Shown here in pieces: positions 8,062-14,279 of a stretch of DNA of 64,000 nucleotides. The notes below the pieces were generated by a model. It did no database searches. It was not told the origin of the DNA and worked only from the letters and a program-made list of their open reading frames with translations. A program made the translations under genes and the position numbers. Numbering within the stretch: position 1 is the first letter of the stretch; every line of letters starts with the position of its first letter. The stretch is from the NCBI RefSeq assembly GCF_006547145.1, contig NZ_CP041244.1, positions 7,812,001 to 7,876,000 on the forward strand, given 5' to 3'. Origin of the DNA: Actinomadura sp. WMMA1423 (GTDB taxonomy: Bacteria; Actinomycetota; Actinomycetes; Streptosporangiales; Streptosporangiaceae).

Positions 8062-9050
8062 GCGAGAGCTCCGGCGGACCCGGGACGCGGCAGGGTTTCG
8101 GGATGCTGCGGAACGGCTCCACGGTGGACGTCCAGGAGGCGCCCGCCGCGGAGCCGCCTCCCGCCGAGCCGCTCCCCGCGGGCGCCCGCGTCGACCTGGC
8201 CAAGGAACGCGCCGACTCCCAGGTCGACTCCGTCCTCGAGGCCCTCGATGCCGAGCTGGTCGGCCTGGCGCCGGTCAAGACCCGCATCCGGGAGATCGCC
8301 GCGCTGCTGCTCGTCGACCGCGTCCGGGCCCGGTTCGGCATCGACTCGGGACGCCCCAACCTGCACATGTGCTTCACCGGCAGCCCCGGGACGGGCAAGA
8401 CGTCCGTGGCGGTCCGGCTCGCCGAGCTCCTGCACCGCCTCGGTTACATCCGCCGCGGCCACCTGGTCTCGGTCACCCGCGACGACCTCGTGGGCCAGTA
8501 CGTCGGCCACACCGCGCCCAAGACCAAGGAGGTCCTGAAACGCGCCATGGGCGGCGTCCTGTTCATCGACGAGGCGTACTACCTGTACCGGGCCGAGAAC
8601 GAGCGGGACTACGGCCAGGAGGCCATCGAGATCCTCCTCCAGGTCATGGAGAACCAGCGCGACGATCTCGTGGTCGTCCTCGCCGGCTACAAGGACCGCA
8701 TGGACTCCTTCTTCGCGTCCAACCCCGGCATGAGCTCCCGGATCGCCCACCACATCGACTTCCCCGACTACGAGCCCGGCGAGCTGGAGGCCATCGGCCG
8801 TCTCATGATGGACCGCGAGGGCTACACCCTCGCCCTTGAGACCGAGCCGGTCTTCCGCGAGTACCTGGAACGACGCCGGGCCCGGCCCCGGTTCGCCAAC
8901 GCCCGCTCCGTCCGCAACGCGATAGAGCGCGCCCGCCTGCGCCATGCCAACCGCCTCTTGGCCCACCCGGGCGAGGTGGACCGGGAGGCCCTGACCACTC
9001 TCCATCCCGACGACTTCCTGACCAGCCGAGTCTTCACGGAAGCCACCTGA
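8058..9050 (+). CDS. cbbX: CbbX, AAA+ RuBisCO activase
   Basis: AAA+ ATPase that remodels inhibited red-type RuBisCO by pulling on the large-subunit C terminus. Walker A is GSPGTGKTS, Walker B is GGVLFIDEAYYL, and SVTRDDLVGQYVGHTAPKT and FANARSVRNAIERAR (sensor 2 region) are family signatures. The TTG at 8058 overlaps the cbbS stop (TTGA) and would give 330 residues; ATG 8103 (315 residues) is a possible alternative because the family is about 310 long and neither start has a strong ribosome site. Its presence supports the red-type assignment of CbbL. Confidence 0.94.
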   Translation: MSESSGGPGTRQGFGMLRNGSTVDVQEAPAAEPPPAEPLPAGARVDLAKERADSQVDSVLEALDAELVGLAPVKTRIREIAALLLVDRVRARFGIDSGRPNLHMCFTGSPGTGKTSVAVRLAELLHRLGYIRRGHLVSVTRDDLVGQYVGHTAPKTKEVLKRAMGGVLFIDEAYYLYRAENERDYGQEAIEILLQVMENQRDDLVVVLAGYKDRMDSFFASNPGMSSRIAHHIDFPDYEPGELEAIGRLMMDREGYTLALETEPVFREYLERRRARPRFANARSVRNAIERARLRHANRLLAHPGEVDREALTTLHPDDFLTSRVFTEAT

Positions 9051-9083
9051 GCCGACCGCCGGCCCCGCCTTCCCCACCGCGGC

Positions 9084-9124
9084 GGGACGGGTGCCGGAGG
9101 CCCTGAGGCCCCGGCGCCCGTCCC
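9084..9124 (+). terminator. Hairpin after cbbX
   Basis: GGGACGGG (9084-9091) pairs with CCCGTCCC (9117-9124), and the stem continues as TGCCGG/CCGGCG with one G-U pair. The strong GC stem has no U-run, as is usual in actinomycetes, and separates the cbb operon from the PAC2 gene. Confidence 0.6.
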
Positions 9125-9172
9125 ACCCCAATGGATACTCTTGGGCTGAGGACAGTAGAGGTGGGGGAGAAG

Positions 9173-10078
9173 TTGCTTAACCCTGAGGATCTGTACGAGC
9201 TCGACTCCGACGTGCCGGAGATGACGGGTCCGGTGCTGCTGCACAGCCTGGACGGCTTCGTCGACGCGGGGTCCACCGGGCAGCTCGTGCGGGAGCACCT
9301 CCTGGAGACACTGGAGAACCGGGTCATCGCCCGCTTCGACGTCGACTCGCTGATCGACTACCGGGCGCGCCGGCCGCCGATGACGTTCGACCGCGACCAC
9401 TGGGCCACCTACGAGGCGCCCGAGCTGGTCGTCCGGCTGCTGCACGACGAGGTGGGCAGCCCGTTCCTGCTGCTGTCGGGCCCGGAGCCCGACCGGCTGT
9501 GGGAGGGCTTCACCGCGTCCGTCCTGCACCTGGTGAAGCGGCTCGGCGTCGGGGTGGTCGTCGGCTTCCACGGCATCCCGATGGGCGTCCCGCACACCCG
9601 CCCGGTCGGCACCACCTCGCACGCCACCCGGCCCGAGCTGATCACCCGCAACTCCTGGTTCGACAAGGTGCAGGTGCCGGGCAGTGCCGCGGGGCTGCTG
9701 GAGCTGCGGCTCGGCGAGGCGGGCCACGACGCCATCGGGTTCGCCGTGCACGTCCCGCACTACCTGGCGCAGTCCGCCTACCCGGCCGCGGCGGTCGCGG
9801 CGATGGAGGCCGTCACCAACGCGACGGGCCTGGTCCTGCCGGTCGACCGGCTGCGCGAGGCGGCCGCCGCCACCGACGCCGACATCGCCGAGCAGGTCGA
9901 GGGCAACGACGAGGTCGAGAAGGTCGTCCGGGCGCTGGAGCAGCAGTACGACGCCTTCGCCGGCGCCGCCGAGCGCGACAACCTCCTCGCCGAGTCGCAG
10001 GACATGCCGACCGCCGAGGAGCTCGGCGCGCAGTTCGAGCGGTTCCTCGCCGAGCGGGAGGGCCCCGACTCGCCCTAG
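9173..10078 (+). CDS. PAC2 family protein
   Basis: A 301-residue member of the PAC2 (DUF75) family, related to proteasome assembly chaperones and common in actinobacteria, where its role is not settled. Signatures include LLHSLDGFVDAGST near the start, LLLSGPEPDRLWEGF, GFHGIPMGVPHTRP and HVPHYLAQSAYPAAA. The TTG at 9173 is preferred: it follows GGGGGAG and gives the LNPEDLY N terminus expected by analogy with MLDPxxLY in relatives. An ATG at 9131 would add 14 residues but lies in promoter-like DNA. It is the first gene after the cbbX terminator. Confidence 0.85.
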   Translation: MLNPEDLYELDSDVPEMTGPVLLHSLDGFVDAGSTGQLVREHLLETLENRVIARFDVDSLIDYRARRPPMTFDRDHWATYEAPELVVRLLHDEVGSPFLLLSGPEPDRLWEGFTASVLHLVKRLGVGVVVGFHGIPMGVPHTRPVGTTSHATRPELITRNSWFDKVQVPGSAAGLLELRLGEAGHDAIGFAVHVPHYLAQSAYPAAAVAAMEAVTNATGLVLPVDRLREAAAATDADIAEQVEGNDEVEKVVRALEQQYDAFAGAAERDNLLAESQDMPTAEELGAQFERFLAEREGPDSP

Positions 10079-10141
10079 ACACATATCCCGCCCGCCACCG
10101 GGTACGCGAGCCCCCGAGGGAGCCGGGGGAGGAGGTCTCGC

Positions 10142-10561
10142 ATGGCCCTGAAGGTGAACGAAGTCATGACGCCCGCGCCCGTGGTCGTCGCTCCGGACAC
10201 GAACCTGGTCGAGGTCGGGGACCTCATGCGCCGGCACGGAATCGGCGACGTCCTGGTCGTCCACGAGGGACGCCTGCGCGGCCTGGTCACCGACCGCGAC
10301 ATCGTCGTCCGCGCCGTGGCCGAGCACCGCGACATGTCCGGCACGGCCGTCGCCGACATCTGCAGCACCAAGCTCATCACGATCTCGCCCGGCGCGGACG
10401 CCGACGAGGCCGTGCGGCTGATGCGGGCCCATGCCGTCCGCAGGCTCCCCGTCGTGGACGGCGACCGCCCGATCGGCATGCTGTCCATCGGTGACCTCGC
10501 CGTCCAGCGCGACGACCGCTCGGCCCTCGCCGACATCAGCGCCGAGCCGCCGAACATATGA
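10142..10561 (+). CDS. Tandem CBS-domain protein
   Basis: A 139-residue stand-alone pair of CBS domains that together form one Bateman module, usually binding adenosine nucleotides. The first domain has VNEVMTPAPVVV and GRLRGLVTDRDIV; the second has TISPGADADEAVRLM and RRLPVVDGDRPIGMLSIGDL. No catalytic domain is attached. A clear GGAGG lies just upstream, inside a small hairpin (10111-10129). The stop overlaps the next start (ATGA), so it is translated with the hydrolase downstream. The regulated partner is unknown. Confidence 0.9.
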   Translation: MALKVNEVMTPAPVVVAPDTNLVEVGDLMRRHGIGDVLVVHEGRLRGLVTDRDIVVRAVAEHRDMSGTAVADICSTKLITISPGADADEAVRLMRAHAVRRLPVVDGDRPIGMLSIGDLAVQRDDRSALADISAEPPNI

Positions 10562-11193
10562 TCACGCTGAGGCTCCCGGACGCCGAGCTGGCGGGCGACC
10601 TGGTCATACCGGACGGGGCGCGGGGGGTCGTCCTCTTCGCGCACGGCAGCGGCAGTTCGCGGCACAGCCCCCGCAACCGCGCGGTCGCCGAGGGCCTCAA
10701 CGCGGCCGGGATCGGGACGCTGCTCATCGACCTGCTCACCGTGCCGGAGGAGGAGGCCGATCGGGTCACCGCCGCCCTGCGCTTCGACATCGACCTGCTC
10801 ACCCGGCGCCTGACCGGCGCGATAGACGACCTCGTCGAGGGGCTCGAATCCGCCCCGCACACGGCGGGCCTCCCCATCGGCCTGTTCGGCGCGAGCACCG
10901 GCGCGGCCGCCGCGCTGGGCGCCGCCGCGGCCCGTCCCAGGATCGCCGCGGTCGTGTCCCGCGGCGGGCGCCCCGACCTGGCGGGCCCGTCCCTCCCCTA
11001 CGTCCGCGCCCCCGTCCTGCTGATCGTCGGCGGGCACGACACCGAGGTGCTGGAGCTGAACGAGCAGGCGCACCGCAGCCTGCCCACGTCCGAGGTCCAC
11101 GTGATCCCCGGCGCGACCCACCTGTTCGAGGAGCCCGGAGCCCTCGAACAGGTCACCGCGCAGGCGGCCGACTGGTTCAACCGGTACCTGTGA
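10558..11193 (+). CDS. Alpha/beta hydrolase, dienelactone-hydrolase-like
   Basis: A compact 211-residue alpha/beta hydrolase. The oxyanion region is LFAHGSGSSRHS, the nucleophile elbow is GLFGASTG (Ser in G-x-S-x-G), the acid is in IVGGHDTEV and the catalytic His is in IPGATHLFEEPG. It overlaps the CBS gene by four bases and the FAD reductase gene by one (stop TGA and start ATG share an A), so three genes are translationally coupled. In other actinomycetes similar hydrolases sit beside phosphoribosyltransferases; none is here. The substrate is unknown. Confidence 0.88.
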   Translation: MITLRLPDAELAGDLVIPDGARGVVLFAHGSGSSRHSPRNRAVAEGLNAAGIGTLLIDLLTVPEEEADRVTAALRFDIDLLTRRLTGAIDDLVEGLESAPHTAGLPIGLFGASTGAAAALGAAAARPRIAAVVSRGGRPDLAGPSLPYVRAPVLLIVGGHDTEVLELNEQAHRSLPTSEVHVIPGATHLFEEPGALEQVTAQAADWFNRYL

Positions 11194-12302
11194 TGCACGA
11201 CGTCATCGTGGTGGGCGCGGGACCGGCGGGCTCGTCCGCCGCCACCCACCTGGCCCGCTCCGGCCTGGACGTCCTGGTGCTGGAGAAGTCCACGTTCCCC
11301 CGCGAGAAGGTGTGCGGCGACGGCCTGACGCCGAGGGCCGTACAGGAGCTGAAGTCCCTGGGCGTGAACACGAGCGACGGGGGCTGGTTCCCGACCAAGG
11401 GCGTCCGCCTGGTGGGCGCGGGCCGTCGCCTGGAACTCCCCTGGCCGGACGGCGCCCTCGGCCTCACCCGCACCCGCTCCGACCTGGACGACCTCCTGGC
11501 CCGCCAAGCGATCCGCGCCGGAGCGACCCTCCGCGAGAACACCAAGGTGACAGCCCCACTAACGGCGAACGGCCGCGTCCAAGGCGTCCGGACCTCCACC
11601 GGAACCCACTCCGCGCGCCTGGTCATCGCAGCGGACGGCGCCTCGTCCCGCCTCTCGGTCGCCCTCGGCCTGCGGCCCAACCGAAACCGCCCCATCGGCA
11701 TCGCCGGCCGCCGCTACTACCGCAGCCCCCGCCACGACGACGGGCACCTGGAAATCTGGCTGGACCTGGCACCCGCCGGGTACGGCTGGATCTTCGGCAT
11801 GGGCGACGGCACCTGCAACGTCGGTGTCGCGTTACTGCGCACCGAGCACCCCGACTACCACCGCTTGTGCTCCCGCTGGCTGGCCTCCCTACCGCCGTCC
11901 TGGGGCTTCACAGAAGACAACACCACCGGCCCCCTCCGCGGCGCGGCCCTGCCCATGGGCTTCAGCCGCCGCCCCCACTACCTGCCCGGCGTCCTCCTGG
12001 CCGGCGACTCCGGCGGCATGGTCAACCCGACCAGCGGCGAGGGAATCTCCTACGCCCTGGAGGCAGGCCGCCTGGCCGCCGAAGTGATCACATCGGCCTT
12101 CCGCTCCCCGTTCCCCGAACACGTCCTGAGGAAGTACCCGGCCGCGGTCACCCGCGCCAACAACGCGCCCTTCACCCTAGGCCGAGCCTTCACCCGAGCC
12201 CTGGAAAACCCCCAGGTCATGCGCCTGGCAACCCACCAGGGCCTGTCCCACCCACCCCTGATGCGCGCCGCCCTGCGCCTCCTGGGCGGCCTCCCCACCT
12301 GA
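11193..12302 (+). CDS. FAD-dependent geranylgeranyl reductase family protein
   Basis: A 369-residue flavoprotein of the geranylgeranyl-reductase family, which saturates isoprenoid chains (for example of menaquinone) or acts as a lipid dehydrogenase. The N-terminal FAD fold is VVGAGPAGSSAATHLAR, followed by KVCGDGLTPRAV, LVIAADGASSRL (second FAD contact) and LAGDSGGMVNPTSGEGI (third FAD motif). The order and spacing match the family and the protein is full length. It is the last gene of the CBS-hydrolase-reductase unit. Menaquinone side-chain reduction is the most likely guess, but the substrate is inferred from family only. Confidence 0.87.
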   Translation: MHDVIVVGAGPAGSSAATHLARSGLDVLVLEKSTFPREKVCGDGLTPRAVQELKSLGVNTSDGGWFPTKGVRLVGAGRRLELPWPDGALGLTRTRSDLDDLLARQAIRAGATLRENTKVTAPLTANGRVQGVRTSTGTHSARLVIAADGASSRLSVALGLRPNRNRPIGIAGRRYYRSPRHDDGHLEIWLDLAPAGYGWIFGMGDGTCNVGVALLRTEHPDYHRLCSRWLASLPPSWGFTEDNTTGPLRGAALPMGFSRRPHYLPGVLLAGDSGGMVNPTSGEGISYALEAGRLAAEVITSAFRSPFPEHVLRKYPAAVTRANNAPFTLGRAFTRALENPQVMRLATHQGLSHPPLMRAALRLLGGLPT

Positions 12303-12370
12303 GACCCTGGCTATGAACGCCTCTGTGGGACGCTGAGCCGGGGCTCCTCGACACCGGAAGGGCAGGACAA

Positions 12371-12763
12371 ATGAGCGAGGCATACGACATCGTCAAGGCC
12401 CATTACGAGGCCTCGGCCCGCGGCGACCTGGACGGCATGGTCGAGAACTTCGCCGAGAACCTGGCGTGGACCGAGATGGCCGGCTTCCCCTACGCGGGCA
12501 CCTACGTCGGGACGGACGCCATCAAGGCAGGCGTGTTCGGCCGCCTGGTCGCCGACTGGAAGGGCTTCCGCGCCGAACCCGACGAACTGGTCGACGGCGG
12601 CGACGGGACCGTGGTCGCGATCGGCCACTACTCGGGCACCTACCGCGCGACGGGCAAGGGGATGCGCGTCCGCTTCGTCCACGTCTGGCGGGTCCAGGAC
12701 GGTGCGATCACCGACTTCGAGCAGTTCACCGACACCCACCTCGTCCACGAGGCCATGACCTGA
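12371..12763 (+). CDS. SnoaL-like / NTF2-fold protein
   Basis: A 130-residue cone-fold protein of the SnoaL/NTF2 superfamily. IVKAHYEASARGDLDGMVEN at the start, the middle strand VVAIGHYSGTYRATGKG and FVHVWRVQDGAITDFEQFTD near the end are diagnostic. Such small proteins act as isomerases, hydratases or ligand binders, and the specific role cannot be told. It stands alone just before the tRNA-Val gene. A GGAAGGGCAGG stretch upstream of the ATG serves as ribosome site. Confidence 0.85.
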   Translation: MSEAYDIVKAHYEASARGDLDGMVENFAENLAWTEMAGFPYAGTYVGTDAIKAGVFGRLVADWKGFRAEPDELVDGGDGTVVAIGHYSGTYRATGKGMRVRFVHVWRVQDGAITDFEQFTDTHLVHEAMT

Positions 12764-12825
12764 CCCGGTGGCCCTGACCACTTCGCGATCGCCCCCAAGA
12801 ACCAGGTACGCTTTCCCGGCAACGC

Positions 12826-12900
12826 GGGCGCGTAGCTCAGGGGTAGAGCACTCGCCTTACAAGCGAGTGGCCGCAGGTTCGAAACCTGCCGCGCCCACCA
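12826..12900 (+). tRNA. tRNA-Val (anticodon TAC)
   Basis: A complete cloverleaf with encoded CCA. Acceptor GGGCGCG (12826-12832) pairs with CGCGCCC (12890-12896), discriminator A is at 12897 and CCA at 12898-12900. The anticodon stem CTCGC/GCGAG encloses loop CTTACAA with anticodon TAC at 12858-12860. The T arm is GCAGG-TTCGAAA-CCTGC. A decayed integrase ends 56 bp downstream, so this tRNA 3' end is a likely former attachment site. Confidence 0.96.
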
Positions 12901-12906
12901 GCAGAA

Positions 12907-12938
12907 AGACCCCGTTTCCAAGCCCGGAAACGGGGTCT
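12907..12938 (+). terminator. Hairpin terminator of tRNA-Val
   Basis: A 13-bp perfect stem, AGACCCCGTTTCC (12907-12919) with GGAAACGGGGTCT (12926-12938), and a 6-nt loop, seven bases after the tRNA CCA. It fits an intrinsic terminator for the tRNA. Confidence 0.8.
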
Positions 12939-12956
12939 CGTGCCATCCGCGTGCCA

Positions 12957-13490
12957 CTAGCCCACAATCGCGAGCACCCCGGACGCCCCATCGTCGTCAC
13001 CTGGGTGCCGCCGTTGGTCTTGTCGTCCATCGCCGGGACGTTCGCCCGCCGCCCAGTGCTGGGAGATCAACGCGGCCCGGCCGCTGTCATGGTCCATCCG
13101 CTCCACGAAGTCGCGCAGCGTCGCGCCGGACTCGGAGATCGTGAAAGTGCAGGTGGGGAACGCCCCAATCGGCCACCGTCTCACCCCACTTGGACGCGCG
13201 CCGGAAGTTCGCCCGCCGCAGGACGTGACAGACGCCGCCTCGCTTGCCGGTGAAGATAAAGCGCTTCGGGTTCGGGGCCCGTGAGGTTGCCGAGATAACG
13301 CCGCAGTTCCGGGGTGATCGCTCGGGGGAGTGCCCCCGTCCGTAGACCCGCCCGCGATCTGGCGGCCCGATGACCAGTTCACCCCCGTCCAACCCGACTT
13401 GCGCTCGCCGGGCGGTGACCGTCCCGGCGTTGACGTCAAAGGGCGGCGGCGCTCAGGCCGCCGCGCGGTCCCTCGCCTGGCCGCCCCGGA
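12957..13490 (-). pseudogene. Decayed tyrosine-recombinase integrase (C-terminal part)
   Basis: Two minus-strand frames together read as the catalytic part of an actinobacterial phage-type integrase. The first runs from 13440 (FDVNAGTVTARRAQ, DGGELVIGPP) through FTGKRGG, RRANFRRASKWGETV and LPHLHFHDLR-like GVPHLHFHDLR at about 13150-13190. The second frame gives SGATLRDFVERMDHDSGRA and ends DDDGASGVLAIVG at 12957. Between them a frameshift and small deletion remove the region after HDLR. The catalytic Tyr expected in ALIYQH is Ser (ALISQH). Upstream of 13440 there are in-frame stops and indels. The remnant points towards tRNA-Val as former attB. It cannot be an active recombinase. Confidence 0.75.
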
Positions 13491-13544
13491 GCGTGCGGGC
13501 GTGATCATGCCGCGTCCCCGCGCCGTCAGCGTGCCGTTGGGGCT

Positions 13545-13833
13545 GTGAACGCAGAGCATGCGCCGATCGCCGAGGAGTTGGGGACCGAGCACTTCGGGCG
13601 TTGCTCGCCTTCGTAATGAGACAGGTCAAGGGAAAGCCGAGATCTATCGGCATCAGCGTGGTCAGGTTTGGCTTGCCGCCGATGTCGCCCCAGCTGCTGC
13701 CGCGGCCATCCTGAGCGCGGTTATCCGGGCCAGCGGCAAAGGGGAGTTGGCTGGGTTGCTGCGCCGCTTTACGGCTTGCCAGATGTGGACGCAGGACGGT
13801 TGCGGATCGTGTTTTTGTCGTGTTGATCAGTGA
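13545..13833 (+). pseudogene. Possible frameshifted small ORF, unrecognised
   Basis: A GTG at 13545 opens a short protein-like frame (AEHAPIAEELGTEHFGR) that stops after 23 codons. In the next frame a longer stretch continues from about 13612 to the TGA at 13833, with segments such as AEIYRHQRGQVWLAADV and ASGKGELAGLLRRFTACQ. Together they could be one gene of about 95 residues broken by a single-base shift, lying between the dead integrase and the NLR pair. I recognise no family. The rest of 13491-13882 holds only a promoter-like stretch (TTGATC near 13823 and TCTAGATT near 13842) before the next gene. Confidence 0.25.
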
Positions 13834-13882
13834 CAATCGTTCTAGATTGGGCCGGTAGGTCGGTGATCCGCTGGACGGGGAG

Positions 13883-14272
13883 ATGGGTGTGGTGGATGTG
13901 ACCGCGGTGTCGGAGGCGGTGGCTTTGATCGCCGCCACGGGGGCGGTGTCCGGGCTGGGGGAGAGCGCGGCGCTGGGGGTGGTGGAGCGGATTCGGCAGC
14001 GGATCGGAGCGGTGTTCGGGTCGGATACGCGGTCGGTCGATGCGTTGGAGCAGGCGGTCCAGGAGCCTGCCGATGAGGGGCGGATGCGGGAGTTGGCGGC
14101 GGCGTTGGCCTGGTATGCCCGGCGGGATGAGGCGTTCGCTCAGGAGTTGGCCGGGTGGGCCGAGCAGTACGCGCCGGCCGGGTCGGTCGTGCAGAACGTG
14201 CGGGCGGGGCGGGACGCCTATGCCGCGGGTCGTGACATGAACATCAACCAGCGCCCTGACACAGCGGAGTAG
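13883..14272 (+). CDS. Small helical putative effector with C-terminal amyloid-type motif
   Basis: A 129-residue protein. Residues 1-100 are predicted to be helical, with a hydrophobic N-terminal stretch (AVALIAATGAVSGLG) and a second helix VVERIRQRIGAVFG. Residues about 102-123 end in VRAGRDAYAAGRDMNINQ, a two-fold AGRDxxx pattern. The same motif occurs near the N terminus of the NLR-like protein encoded eight bases downstream. Established work on bacterial NLR-associated amyloid signalling (BASS motifs, paired with Bell/HeLo-like effector domains) describes this layout: effector with a C-terminal motif, adjacent NLR with a matching N-terminal motif. I infer a membrane-active cell-death effector templated by the NLR. 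No enzyme motif is visible. Confidence 0.7.
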   Translation: MGVVDVTAVSEAVALIAATGAVSGLGESAALGVVERIRQRIGAVFGSDTRSVDALEQAVQEPADEGRMRELAAALAWYARRDEAFAQELAGWAEQYAPAGSVVQNVRAGRDAYAAGRDMNINQRPDTAE

Positions 14273-14279
14273 CCGCCCG

